Shown: positions 52,251-62,050, counted from the first letter of the stretch. The stretch: DNA of 64,000 nt from Neptunicella sp048268085 (GCF_048268085.1 NZ_JBLWWF010000014.1:1-64000); one strand, 5' to 3'. Made by a program: numbers and translations. The notes: generated by a model not told the origin, from the letters alone.

Positions 52251-52970
52251 TTGAAAAAGTCGGTGTTGCGGATTGGTTTATTTTGTGGGTTATTTACATA
52301 CGTCAGTTTTGGCGTATTCGCTGAAGGTCAGTCTAATAGTAACGAGATTCGATTGGCAACCTTAGGCGCTGGAGTGGGTAATTTTGCTCCGGTTCTATAT
52401 GTTGAAAATGATCAAGTGATGGGCACAATGCCGGAACAGATACGCTGTGCTTTTGCGGCACTAGGTATTGTTACCCGTTTCATATCTGCTCCCATTGGGC
52501 GCCATGTATGGGCGGTGGAAAATGATCAGGCTGATGGTTATTTTCCTGCTAGCCCCTATGAAGATGACACTTCACCCGAACAGACTAGCATCGTGTTACT
52601 GGAAAGTGAGATTGCAATATTTTCCCTAAAACCGGTAGATGTTTATTCACGACCTGCTCCCTTGGTTGCTGCTGTGAGGTTGGCTATGGGGCCGGAAAAG
52701 TTTATCGAACGTCATCAACTGCCTGTTGTTAAAACCTCCAGTTTTAATCAGGCAATTGAGTTATTAATCAAAAAACGTGCTGATGCGGTTATCGCCAATG
52801 ATAAAGGCTTTGAACTGGCAGCTAAAAATGGTAACTATCAATTTGATTGGCATAAGCAGCCGTTGGAGTCGGTTAAGTTGCGTCTTTTTTTATCCCCTGG
52901 TTACGTGCAAAAGCATCCGGATATATTTAACCGGTTAAATCCTGAATTGGAACAATGCAGAACTGAATAA
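52251..52970 (+). CDS. periplasmic solute-binding-like protein
   Basis: A 239-residue exported protein with signal peptide MKKSVLRIGLFCGLFTYVSFGVFA. The rest follows the pattern of family 3 extracellular solute-binding proteins: GNFAPVLYVENDQVMGTMPEQIRCAFAALGI, then DGYFPASPYEDD and AIELLIKKRADAVIAND. The start codon is TTG. There is no ABC permease beside it, so it may be an orphan sensor-type binding protein, as is common in Alteromonadales. Ligand unknown. Confidence 0.85.
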   Translation: MKKSVLRIGLFCGLFTYVSFGVFAEGQSNSNEIRLATLGAGVGNFAPVLYVENDQVMGTMPEQIRCAFAALGIVTRFISAPIGRHVWAVENDQADGYFPASPYEDDTSPEQTSIVLLESEIAIFSLKPVDVYSRPAPLVAAVRLAMGPEKFIERHQLPVVKTSSFNQAIELLIKKRADAVIANDKGFELAAKNGNYQFDWHKQPLESVKLRLFLSPGYVQKHPDIFNRLNPELEQCRTE

Positions 52971-53092
52971 GTTCACACGATCGAATATTGTCATTTAATT
53001 GTCATTGTTTATTCATCTCAATGTAGTAAAAAATTCATTTTTAATCCTTAGCCTAGATTGTTGTTTTTATTATAAAAATTTAGGAATAATGG

Positions 53093-54979
53093 ATGACGAA
53101 CCTGCAACAAACCTTAAAATTAAGTTTACTTACACTGGCCTTGATAGCCGGCCTATCCGGTTGTGTGCTGGAAGGCGATGATGGCAAAGATGGCCAACCT
53201 GGTGCTGCGGGACAGCAAGGAGCTCCGGGTACTAATGGGCAAGATGGTACGGATGGTCAAAATGCCACTCGTGATCTTGCGTTACAGGTTGTTGGGCGTT
53301 TTGCCGCTGGTGGTATTGAGATTTATGGTAAGAGCGCCGCTGAAATTGTGCAGTTCCATAAAACATCTGGCTCTGCGTTTGCGGTTAACGCTGCGGTTAA
53401 TCATATCGAAGTGATTAATTTGGCAAATTTACCGACGACCGAAGTGGCTAATCCGGTTACCGATACCAGTTTGAGTTCAGAATCCTTCACCTTTCCTGAC
53501 ACCGTCACAGTAAAAGATAGCAATGGCCTGGATCAGCAAGTGGCATTAGGTGTGGCCAATTCTATTGCGATTCATGACGATATGTTAGCTATTGCAGTTG
53601 AAGCGGCAGTGAAAACCGATATGGGTGCCGTGTTGTTTTACCGTCTTGATGCAATGGGGCAAGGCACTTTTGTTAAAGCCGTTGCTGCCGGTGCGCTGCC
53701 GGATATGCTGACCTTTAGCCCTGACGGTAGCAAAGTGCTAGTGGCTAACGAAGGTGAACCGGATACTGATTATATCGTTGATCCGCAAGGCAGTATTTCG
53801 GTTATTGCGATCAATGACAATATGCCGGCTGATATGGCAGAAACGATTAACTTCACGACCGATATGACTTTCAGTAGCGACTTGCTGGATGATCAAGATT
53901 ATGACACCGATGCTAAACGAATGGCGCTACTTAAACAGGCTGGGGTCAAATTTGCCAGTCCAGCGGGTACCACAGTGGCGCAAGAGCTGGAGCCGGAATA
54001 TATCGCCGTGACTGCCGATAGCCAAAAAGCCTATGTGTCCTTACAGGAAAGTAATGCTATCGGGATTATCGACCTGAGCAAAATGACTATTGAAGTCAAA
54101 GCGCTGGGCTTTAAAGACTGGAGCCAGTACGAACTGGATTTTACCAATAAAGATGAAGTGCCATTGTTTCGCAGTGTAAAAGGTTTATACGGTATGTATC
54201 AGCCAGATACTATTGCATCTTATCAATGGAATGGCGCCACCTTTATATTGTCAGCCAATGAAGGCGATTCACGTGACTGGGATGCCTATTCAGAAGAAGT
54301 GCGTGTGGAAGATATTATCGACCCTGACGAATTGAACAAGTTGTTATCCGACGAGTTAATGATGCAATACGATGCCAGTGGTGGCAAAGATGGCCTGGGT
54401 CGTTTAAAAGTCACCACGGCCTTGGGTGATGCAGATAATGATGGTGTTTATGAGGCGCTGTATGCCTTTGGTGGGCGTTCATTCTCGATCTGGGATCAAA
54501 ACGTTAATCGGGTGTATGACTCGGGCGATGATTTCGAGAAAATCTCGGCTGCCGTTCTAGGCAATGATTTCAACAGTGCGCATACCGAGAATAAAGGCGA
54601 TAACCGCTCTGATGATAAAGGCGGGGAGCCGGAGGCCATTGCCGTAGGTGAAATCGACGGCCGTCACTATGCCTTTATTGGTCTGGAGCGTTCCGGTGAT
54701 TTATTTGTCTACGATGTGACCAGCCCGTTTAATGTCAGCTTTATCAATCACTACAATAACCGTGATTTTGATACTGATTTTGAACTGGATGATGATTTAG
54801 CCAATCCTTGTGATGAAGCCGAAGGGATGGATTGCAGCGAAGTTGCTCAATCCGGAGATTTAGGGCCTGAAAGCATTAAATTTGTTTCTGCCGCCGATAG
54901 CCCCAATGGTAATCCGTTACTGATTATTGGTAATGAAGTCAGCGGTACGGTGACGATTTATCAGGTAATAGCTCAATAA
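53093..54979 (+). CDS. choice-of-anchor I lipoprotein with collagen-like stalk
   Basis: A 628-residue surface lipoprotein. The lipobox LSGC puts the lipid on C24; residues 28-57 are ten Gly-X-Y triplets (GDD GKD GQP GAA GQQ GAP ...), a short collagen-like stalk; the remainder is a beta-propeller-like choice-of-anchor I domain with repeats such as LTFSPDGSKVLVANEGEPD, EYIAVTADSQKAYVSLQESNAIGIIDL and PEAIAVGEIDGRHYAFIGLERSG. Related domains occur in phosphatase and surface proteins of marine bacteria, but no catalytic site is evident. AGGA precedes the ATG at seven bases. Confidence 0.88.
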   Translation: MTNLQQTLKLSLLTLALIAGLSGCVLEGDDGKDGQPGAAGQQGAPGTNGQDGTDGQNATRDLALQVVGRFAAGGIEIYGKSAAEIVQFHKTSGSAFAVNAAVNHIEVINLANLPTTEVANPVTDTSLSSESFTFPDTVTVKDSNGLDQQVALGVANSIAIHDDMLAIAVEAAVKTDMGAVLFYRLDAMGQGTFVKAVAAGALPDMLTFSPDGSKVLVANEGEPDTDYIVDPQGSISVIAINDNMPADMAETINFTTDMTFSSDLLDDQDYDTDAKRMALLKQAGVKFASPAGTTVAQELEPEYIAVTADSQKAYVSLQESNAIGIIDLSKMTIEVKALGFKDWSQYELDFTNKDEVPLFRSVKGLYGMYQPDTIASYQWNGATFILSANEGDSRDWDAYSEEVRVEDIIDPDELNKLLSDELMMQYDASGGKDGLGRLKVTTALGDADNDGVYEALYAFGGRSFSIWDQNVNRVYDSGDDFEKISAAVLGNDFNSAHTENKGDNRSDDKGGEPEAIAVGEIDGRHYAFIGLERSGDLFVYDVTSPFNVSFINHYNNRDFDTDFELDDDLANPCDEAEGMDCSEVAQSGDLGPESIKFVSAADSPNGNPLLIIGNEVSGTVTIYQVIAQ

Positions 54980-55000
54980 ACGGTTGAGTCAAATGTCGAT

Positions 55001-55023
55001 AAAGGCGCTGTGGCGCCTTTTTT
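55001..55023 (+). terminator. rho-independent terminator
   Basis: AAAGGCGC and GCGCCTTT pair around a TGTG loop, followed by TTT. It begins 22 bases beyond the choice-of-anchor I gene stop. Confidence 0.9.
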
Positions 55024-55156
55024 GATCGTGGTGATGCTAATACTGTCGCGATAAGCTCAATTAACAAACAATACCGCAACTTGATTTAGCTCACCTTATC
55101 AGTAAAGATAATGACCAACTCTACTCCTCTTATCTTACTGTCAGGGATCGCTTCCG

Positions 55157-55756
55157 TTGTTAGTGTTCAAGCACATTTCCCAGTATTACCAGCAGCGTTG
55201 CCTGTTTGATGATTTCTCATTATCAATTGATGAACCCCGTGTATTGATTAGTGGCGCCAATGGCAGTGGCAAAACGACCTTGTTACTGATGGCCGCAGGA
55301 TTAATCAAACCGCAAAGCGGTAACGTGACCTTTCAGGATCAGGACGTACTGCTTGCCACAACCAAGCCGAAAATCGGCATTAGTGCCAGCAAAGTAGTAT
55401 TACCGGCCTTTATGACGGTGACCGAAATACTGACATTCCACCGCCAACAATTTAGCTGTGATCCCGCGGATAAATGGCTTGAACAATTTGGTCTTAACCA
55501 ATACTTAACCACCAAAGTGGCGGATTTATCCTTGGGTAATGTGAAAAAACTTAGTCTGATGACCGCCATTATGCACCAGCCCGAGTTATTGTTGCTCGAT
55601 GAGCCTACCAATGGGCTGGATGAACAGGCTCGCCTGAGTTTGAATTTATTGATTAGCGAGTACCCCGGACAAGTGATCATTGCCAGTCATGAAGCGCTGG
55701 CAGCCGACGACCAGCAGGTTCGCCATATTCAATTGCAGCGACAATTAGGCGCTTAA
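55157..55756 (+). CDS. ABC transporter ATP-binding protein
   Basis: A 199-residue ABC ATPase: Walker A GANGSGKTTLLL, a modified signature LSLGNVKKLSL in place of LSGGQ, Walker B LLLLDEPTNGLDE and the switch histidine in ASHEAL. The start is uncertain: TTG 55157 is the first usable codon, GTG 55163 an alternative, with no strong ribosome-binding site. It is short but complete, and is directly followed by its probable permease. Confidence 0.9.
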   Translation: MLVFKHISQYYQQRCLFDDFSLSIDEPRVLISGANGSGKTTLLLMAAGLIKPQSGNVTFQDQDVLLATTKPKIGISASKVVLPAFMTVTEILTFHRQQFSCDPADKWLEQFGLNQYLTTKVADLSLGNVKKLSLMTAIMHQPELLLLDEPTNGLDEQARLSLNLLISEYPGQVIIASHEALAADDQQVRHIQLQRQLGA

Positions 55757-56881
55757 GTGATCGGCTACTGGCAATTCCGTATCCGTATTTATCACCAATC
55801 ATTACAACAGTGGCTGGATAGCCTGCGCCAAATTAGCCTGGGATTGGTGGCGTTGTTTCCTTTAGCGTTACCGGCATTATTGTTGATTCCGTTGTTAGCG
55901 TTAGGGGTTTTGGCAGATTCTGCCAGTGATAATTCCCTCTATCTGAATACCCTGTGGGGCTATCTGTTATTGCTATACAGTTGGGTAGCGCTGCAACGGG
56001 ACGGGATACAAGCCAGACAATATCAGCTGTATATCAATAGTTTGCCCATCAGTGCTGCCAAGCGTAGTTGGTGTGAGCTGGGAATCATATTGTATGGAGC
56101 CAATGTATTTGTTTTGGGACCACTAATACTGGTGGTGGTGATGTTTATTCATCAGCTTAATCATTTTGCCGGTGCACCGATAAGAGCATTACTACACCCG
56201 TTGATTCCGATTAGCGGATTACTCTTTCTTAGCGGTTATTACAGTGTCAGTGCGGTTCAGGGGCAACGTCCGTGGCTAAGCTTGTTATTATTGCCTTTAA
56301 TCGTCGTTCCCTGGGCAGATGAATTAGTCAAAGGGCAATGGCTGGTTATCTGGTTGGTGGCTATCGTGCTTGAACGTCAACTGCCTGCGGTGCCGCTACC
56401 ATTAGCAAACTGGCCACGCGGATTTTACCTATTGTTGGTACAGGCCGATGTGGATAATCCCAGAAACGAAGGATTGCGCTGGGTGGCGTTGTTATTACTG
56501 GTCATTCTGGCCGGTATTTGCGTTGACGGGGTCAACGAGCCTGTCCGTCCCTATATTGCTAACTTGCTGAGTTTTTTGAGTGCTATCTTGATTGCCAGCA
56601 GTCTGTTTGATGTGCAGGCTTTGCGGCAACGTTACCAGTTATATTTAACCAGCTTGCCACAGTCTAAACATAAACAGCAGGTTTATAGTCTTGTCTATGT
56701 GATGAGTAAAGCCATTCCGGCCCTACTATTACTGGCTTATTTATCCTTGTTTGGCACTGGACAATGGGCATTATGGTGCGTCTTTTACATCAGCAGTTTG
56801 GCTGGCATACTAATCCGTCCCAAGTGGTTTTTGCTATTCCCGCTGATAAGCGCGTTACTGGTGTTTTTTATTTGCCCTTAA
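55757..56881 (+). CDS. ABC transporter permease-like membrane protein
   Basis: A 374-residue hydrophobic protein with about 10 membrane segments, beginning MIGYWQFRIRIYHQSLQQWLDSL. No close family is recognised; the layout recalls ABC-2-type permeases. The GTG start follows the ATPase stop at once, so the two are translationally coupled and likely form one exporter. Substrate unknown. Confidence 0.8.
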   Translation: MIGYWQFRIRIYHQSLQQWLDSLRQISLGLVALFPLALPALLLIPLLALGVLADSASDNSLYLNTLWGYLLLLYSWVALQRDGIQARQYQLYINSLPISAAKRSWCELGIILYGANVFVLGPLILVVVMFIHQLNHFAGAPIRALLHPLIPISGLLFLSGYYSVSAVQGQRPWLSLLLLPLIVVPWADELVKGQWLVIWLVAIVLERQLPAVPLPLANWPRGFYLLLVQADVDNPRNEGLRWVALLLLVILAGICVDGVNEPVRPYIANLLSFLSAILIASSLFDVQALRQRYQLYLTSLPQSKHKQQVYSLVYVMSKAIPALLLLAYLSLFGTGQWALWCVFYISSLAGILIRPKWFLLFPLISALLVFFICP

Positions 56882-56935
56882 TGCAACATAACTACGTGGA
56901 AGGACATAACGATAGTGAGTATTGAAGGAATAATC

Positions 56936-58376
56936 ATGAATAAACAATATTTCAGGCAAGTATTATTAGCTGGGTTACTGTTAATTTTATTCGGTTGCGG
57001 TGGTTCATCACAACAAGCACCTGATACCTCTGGATCTCCATCAACTCCAGCTGAACAAGAACCCTCAGAACCAACCCCTGTCACCGAACAAACACTACCA
57101 CGCATTGATTTTTTCGATCTGCAAGGCGAAATTCAGAACGAACCTAAAATCATTGCCAGTATGAAGATCACTGATTACCAAATCGGGGAATTACCTATTG
57201 TTGATTATGACGGCCAGATTGGCGTCGAATATCGAGGTTCCAGCTCACAATATTATTACGATAAGAAAAGTTATGGCATCGAACTGCGTGACAGTGACAA
57301 TAATGATTTGAATGCGTCTATTTTAGGTCTACCGGAAGAAGAAGATTGGGTTTTAAATGGTCCCTATGGTGACAAGACGCTAATCCGCAATGCGCTCATG
57401 TTTGATATGGCTCAGGCTTTTGGTCGCTATTCATCCCGTTACAAGTTTGTCGAACTGTATATCAATCAACAGTATAACGGTGTGTACGTTCTACTGGAGA
57501 AAATTAAACGGGATGCGGCCAGAGTCGATATCAATAAACTTAAGGACGATGAAAACGATGGTGAAGATGTAACCGGCGGCTATATTCTCAAGTTGGATAA
57601 AACCGATGGCGAACATGCGGATAATCCCTCCGCCTATGATTTATATACCGATGATATGAGTTTTATTTCCCAGATAGGCTCGGGGGGTAAATAACAATAA
57701 ACACCATTTTATTTATCACTATCCCAAACCGGAAGATATTACCGACCCGCAAAAAGCGTATATTCAAGCCTATATTCAGGATTTTGAAGCCGCGTTAAAT
57801 GGTGACAACTTTGAAGATGATGAATTGGGTTATCGCCATTTTATCAACGTAGACAGCTTCGTTGACTATTTTATTGCTACCGAAATTTCCGGCAACGTGG
57901 ACGGTTATCGCCTGAGTACGTTCTTGTACAAAGACAAGAATGCCAAGTTATCCATGGGCCCTTTATGGGATTACAACCTGGCCTTTGGTAACGCTGATTA
58001 TTGTCAGGGCTGGGAAAATAATGTGTGGGTTTATCGCTCTGAACAGCGTTGCGATGGTGGTGTATTTCCGGTGCCATTCTGGTGGTTCCGTCTTTTGGAC
58101 GATGAGCGCTTTGTTGAACAGGTTAAAACGCGCTGGACACAACTTCGTGCTGCCAGTTTGTCTGACGCTGATATCGAACAGCGAATTGCGGATATGACTA
58201 CTTATCTGCAATCAACAGGTGCTATTGAGCGCAATTTTGCCCGTTGGGATATTCTGGGTGATTATGTTTGGCCAAACAATTATGTGGGACAAACCTATGA
58301 TGATGAAGTGAATTATTTACACGACTGGTTGCTCGGCCGCATGCATTGGCTGGATAGTGAAATCGCCAATCTTTAG
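56936..58376 (+). pseudogene. CotH kinase family lipoprotein, frameshifted at a G6 tract
   Basis: Lipoprotein signal MNKQYFRQVLLAGLLLILFGCGG, then a CotH kinase domain split between two frames. The first frame ends at TAA 57692-57694, right after GGGGGG (57682-57687). The second resumes at about 57681 as NNKHHFIYHYPKPEDITDPQ and continues to 58376 with the CotH segments YFIATEISGNVDGYRLSTFLYKD and MGPLWDYNLAFGNADYC. One G fewer would join them into about 480 residues. All domain parts are present, so the lesion is recent, an assembly error, or phase-variable. AAGGAA precedes the ATG. Bacterial CotH proteins are protein kinases. Confidence 0.82.
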
Positions 58377-58489
58377 TACTTGAGTTAAACCAGAATTAAG
58401 GTTAACAATATCATTTAGAGTTGAGATTACCTTTATGGTTTGTGATTAATAGGGTAAAGATAATTCATAATAAAAACAGGGGATAAATC

Positions 58490-59191
58490 ATGAAATCAGT
58501 ACGCCATGCATTCACGTTGGGAATGTTAATGATGATGGTGAGTTTTGCTTCCGTCAGTCAGGATAATCAATTAACCGCACAGGAGCAGGCAGACGGCTGG
58601 AAATTGCTATTTGATGGCAATGATCTGGGGCAGTGGCGAAATTTTCAACGGTCAGATTTAAGTGACAAATGGGTCATCGACGATAACGCCATCAAGCTAA
58701 GTGGCGAGGGAGGCGGTGATATTCTTACCAAAGCCACTTACCAGAATTTTGAATTAAAACTGGACTGGAAAATCTCACAGGCAGGTAACAGCGGAATTTT
58801 TGTAAGAGCGGATGAAAGCGGCAAGTATATTTTTTCTCATGCGCCGGAAATTCAGATTTTAGACAATCAACGACACGAAGATAATAAACTGGCTACTCAT
58901 TTATCCGGTTCCCTGTATGACATGATTGCCTCACCGGTTGAATCACACAAGCCCGCCGGTGAATGGAATCAGATCACTATCCGACTTGATCATTCGCTGT
59001 TGCAGATTTGGCAAAACGGCATAAAAACCGCCGAGGTCAAAATCGATAGTCCACGTTGGAATGAACTGGTAGCGAAGAGTAAATTTGCTGACTGGCAAGG
59101 CTTTGCTCAAACTGACAATGGCCATATTGGCTTGCAGGATCATGGCAATCCGGTTTGGTTTAAAAATATTAAAATTAAAGAGTTGCCCTAA
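58490..59191 (+). CDS. exported DUF1080 (3-keto-disaccharide hydrolase type) protein
   Basis: A 233-residue periplasmic protein: signal peptide MKSVRHAFTLGMLMMMVSFASVS, then a concanavalin-like DUF1080 domain (DGWKLLFDGNDLGQWRNF, FELKLDWKISQAGNSGIFVRAD, HAPEIQILDNQRHEDNK, NGHIGLQDHGNPVWFKNIKIKEL). This family is now linked to cleavage of 3-keto-glycosides. The stop shares one base with the GMC oxidoreductase start (TAATG), which strongly suggests a joint pathway. GGGGAT precedes the ATG. Confidence 0.9.
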   Translation: MKSVRHAFTLGMLMMMVSFASVSQDNQLTAQEQADGWKLLFDGNDLGQWRNFQRSDLSDKWVIDDNAIKLSGEGGGDILTKATYQNFELKLDWKISQAGNSGIFVRADESGKYIFSHAPEIQILDNQRHEDNKLATHLSGSLYDMIASPVESHKPAGEWNQITIRLDHSLLQIWQNGIKTAEVKIDSPRWNELVAKSKFADWQGFAQTDNGHIGLQDHGNPVWFKNIKIKELP

Positions 59192-60870
59192 TGAGTGGCT
59201 TCAATCACGAGGTATTGGTGGTCGGCTCTGGTGCCGGCGGTGCAATGGCAGCCTATCAACTGACTCAAGCCGGACACAAAGTGCTGATGCTTGAAGCCGG
59301 GCGAGATTACGATCCTAAAACCGAAACCCCGATGTTTAAACGTAACGGCGAGGCACCGTTAATGGGGGCGGGTAATGAAGACAAAAATTTTGGCTTTTAT
59401 GACGCCACTGTCGATGGGGGTTGGCAGGTACCGAATGAGCCTTATACGACTGCGCCCGATTCGGAATTTATGTGGTGGCGGGCGCGCATGCTAGGTGGGC
59501 GTACCAATCATTGGGGGCGTTACTCGTTACGATTTAGTGAACATGATTTTAAAGGCAAAAGTCGCGATGGGTTAGGCGCAGACTGGCCGTTTGAATATGC
59601 TGATATTGCCCCCTGGTATGATAAAACCGAAGAGCTGGTCGGTGTCTGTGGCACCAATACAGGCTTGGATGATATGCCGCCTTCCAGTGACGGTATCCTG
59701 CAACCACCCCCTAAACCACGGATTACCGAATTGCTGATTGCTGCCGCGGCCAAAAAGCTGGGGATTCCGGTGGCACCGATGCATCGTGCCGTTTTGACTC
59801 GTCCTAAAGATCAACGTGCTGCCTGTTTTTATGCCACCCCCTGTGGTCATGGCTGCTCGATTGGGGCGGCGTTTCAAACTACCACTTCACTTATTCCCAT
59901 GGCAAAAGCCACAGGCAATTTACAGGTTATTACCGGTGCAATGGTTAAATCGGTAGACATTGATGAATCGGGTAATGTGACCGGTGTTACCTATATCGAC
60001 AAAGCCAGCGCTAGCGAGAAAAAACTGACCGCTAAAGCCGTGGTATTAGCCGCCAGTGCCTGTGAAACCGCGCGATTATTACTCAACTCGAAAAGTGCCC
60101 ACTTCCCCAACGGTTTAGCCAATTCCAGTGGGCAGGTAGGCAAGAATCTGATGGATTCAACCGGTACTGATCTTGGTGCCTTGATCCCGGCGTTGCGCGG
60201 GCGACCTATTTATAATGAAGATGGTCATACCGCGAATCACTTGTTTATTCCCTGGTGGGGACATCATGCTCAAGAGAAGGGAGAGCTGGCATTTCCCCGT
60301 GGTTACCATTTTGAAATCGGTAGCCGTTTCCGTGAACCTGGCGCAGGTATTGAAGGTGATGTGCAGGGATATGGTTTGCCATTAAAACAACAAGTGAAGG
60401 ATAACTACGGTGCATTTGTGTGGTTTTCGCTGCGTGGTGAGATGTTGCCAAATGAGCATTGTTATATGGATATTGATGAAAATGTTACCGATAAATGGGG
60501 AATTCCGGTAGCACGTTTTCACTGGCAATGGTCTGAGCATGAACTCAAACAAATTGAGCATGGACTACAAACCGCCAAACAACTATTGACCACGATGGGC
60601 GCTGAAGTCGGTGATTTACCACCAGCAGAGCAGGCGATTTTGAAAGGTGGACAAATAATTCACGAAGTCGGCACCACCCGTATGGGGGCTTCTCCACAGG
60701 ATTCGGTGACCAACCAATGGGGACAAACATGGGATTGCCCGAACCTGTTTATAATGGATGGTGGGGTATTTGCCTCCAATCCGCATAAAAACTGTACTTT
60801 AACTATTATGACCTTGGCGATGCGTAACGCTAGTTGGTTAGGGCAACAACTCGATAAGGGAGTGCTTTGA
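59191..60870 (+). CDS. GMC-type FAD oxidoreductase (glycoside 3-dehydrogenase-like)
   Basis: A 559-residue flavoenzyme: FAD motif VVGSGAGGAMAAYQL, GGRTNHWGRYSLRF, and C-terminal catalytic pair H491 (IHEVGTTRMG) and N534 (SNPHKNCTLTIM). Cysteines C212, C218 and C222 in ACFYATPCGHGC lie where FAD glucose dehydrogenases hold a 3Fe-4S cluster. No signal peptide is present; the next gene's Tat signal would carry it across by hitchhiking. Members oxidise the C3 hydroxyl of sugars or other polyols. It overlaps DUF1080 by one base. Confidence 0.92.
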   Translation: MSGFNHEVLVVGSGAGGAMAAYQLTQAGHKVLMLEAGRDYDPKTETPMFKRNGEAPLMGAGNEDKNFGFYDATVDGGWQVPNEPYTTAPDSEFMWWRARMLGGRTNHWGRYSLRFSEHDFKGKSRDGLGADWPFEYADIAPWYDKTEELVGVCGTNTGLDDMPPSSDGILQPPPKPRITELLIAAAAKKLGIPVAPMHRAVLTRPKDQRAACFYATPCGHGCSIGAAFQTTTSLIPMAKATGNLQVITGAMVKSVDIDESGNVTGVTYIDKASASEKKLTAKAVVLAASACETARLLLNSKSAHFPNGLANSSGQVGKNLMDSTGTDLGALIPALRGRPIYNEDGHTANHLFIPWWGHHAQEKGELAFPRGYHFEIGSRFREPGAGIEGDVQGYGLPLKQQVKDNYGAFVWFSLRGEMLPNEHCYMDIDENVTDKWGIPVARFHWQWSEHELKQIEHGLQTAKQLLTTMGAEVGDLPPAEQAILKGGQIIHEVGTTRMGASPQDSVTNQWGQTWDCPNLFIMDGGVFASNPHKNCTLTIMTLAMRNASWLGQQLDKGVL

Positions 60871-60871
60871 T

Positions 60872-61624
60872 ATGACCGTAAATCCGCAATCAAAACAATA
60901 CCAATCGGGAATGACTCGTCGCCAGTCGTTGAAATGCATGGGCATACTGGCGGCGGGTGCGATGCTACCGCTGTTGGGAGGATGTGCAGATGTGGACGAG
61001 ACAACGAGCAAGATCACTGCTGGACATTGGCCGGAACTCGATTTAGCACCAGTTAATGTTAAGGGCTACGGTAAAGATCCGAATATGATCGTACCCCCCG
61101 AATCTCCCTGGCCATTGACCTTAACTGCTGAACAACTGACGTTGACAGCATTGCTGTCGGATATTTTAATCCCTCGTGATGGAGACGTCCCATCAGCATC
61201 CGAAGTCAACGTACCGGATGTGATTAATGAATGGGTGAGTGCGCCCTATGCCAGACAGCAAAATGACAGAGTGACCATTCTTTCTGCCTTGGCCTGGATT
61301 GAAGATGAGTCTCAACTCAGATTTAAGCAACATTTTGTGGCATTAACGGACTCGCAACGCCTGAGTATTATGGATGATATCGCTTACGACAACGAACAAA
61401 CCCCAGAACAATTTAAACGTATTGCATCGGCTTTTGGACGTTTTCGCCGTTTGGCGTTAGCCGCATTTTTCTGTACGCCGGAAGGCACCAAAGATATCGG
61501 TTATATGGGCAACGTACCGATTACCGGTGATTATCCGGGCCCCACAGAAGAAGCTTACCAGCATTTGGAAAAGGTATTGGCTGATTTAGGATTAAGTGCA
61601 TATGCTTATCAGGCTGACATTTAA
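60872..61624 (+). CDS. gluconate 2-dehydrogenase subunit 3-like protein, Tat-exported
   Basis: A 250-residue small subunit of a membrane-type GMC dehydrogenase. The N-terminus carries a twin-arginine motif MTRRQSLK (R16, R17), a hydrophobic core and LLGGC with C38 as possible lipid site. The subunit 3 domain follows (LTALLSDILIPRDGDVPSASEVNVPDVINEW ... KDIGYMGNVPITGDYPG). It is one base past the GMC stop and should be its chaperone and exporter. No cytochrome c electron acceptor is in the operon. Confidence 0.92.
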   Translation: MTVNPQSKQYQSGMTRRQSLKCMGILAAGAMLPLLGGCADVDETTSKITAGHWPELDLAPVNVKGYGKDPNMIVPPESPWPLTLTAEQLTLTALLSDILIPRDGDVPSASEVNVPDVINEWVSAPYARQQNDRVTILSALAWIEDESQLRFKQHFVALTDSQRLSIMDDIAYDNEQTPEQFKRIASAFGRFRRLALAAFFCTPEGTKDIGYMGNVPITGDYPGPTEEAYQHLEKVLADLGLSAYAYQADI

Positions 61625-61665
61625 TCTTACATTGCTTAACCGCAATAGTGTCGAAGGAGAGCAAT

Positions 61666-62037
61666 ATGCAACTGGGGTGTTTTTCGATGAGTCTGGCAGT
61701 CAAAGATCTTGAAAAATCGAAACTGTTTTATCAAAAACTCGGGTTTGAAGTGTACGCCGGTGAGCAGGCGCATAATTTTTTAATCATGAAAAATGGTGAT
61801 ACCAATATCGGTTTGTTTCAGGGAATGTTCGAAAACAATATTCTGACCTTTAATCCCGGTTGGGATCAGGGAGCACAAAATCTGCAAACCTTTACCGACA
61901 TTCGGCAAGTACAGCAACATCTGATTAATCAGGGAATTGATATTGTGCAAAATGGGGTTAGCGGTGAATCCGGTCCGGCCAATTTTTCGGTGATTGATCC
62001 AGATGGTAACGCGATTTTATTTGACCAACATGTTTAA
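61666..62037 (+). CDS. VOC (glyoxalase-like) family protein
   Basis: A 123-residue single-copy VOC-fold protein: MSLAVKDLEKSKLFYQKLGFEVYAGEQ, then a C-terminal FSVIDPDGNAILFDQH, the paired beta-alpha-beta-beta-beta modules. ATG 61666 has AAGGAGA at the correct distance and is chosen over GTG 61648. It is 41 bp past subunit 3 and is likely the last gene of the operon. The metal ligands of glyoxalase I are not clearly conserved; activity unknown. Confidence 0.87.
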   Translation: MQLGCFSMSLAVKDLEKSKLFYQKLGFEVYAGEQAHNFLIMKNGDTNIGLFQGMFENNILTFNPGWDQGAQNLQTFTDIRQVQQHLINQGIDIVQNGVSGESGPANFSVIDPDGNAILFDQHV

Positions 62038-62050
62038 CCCGTTGGGGGAC

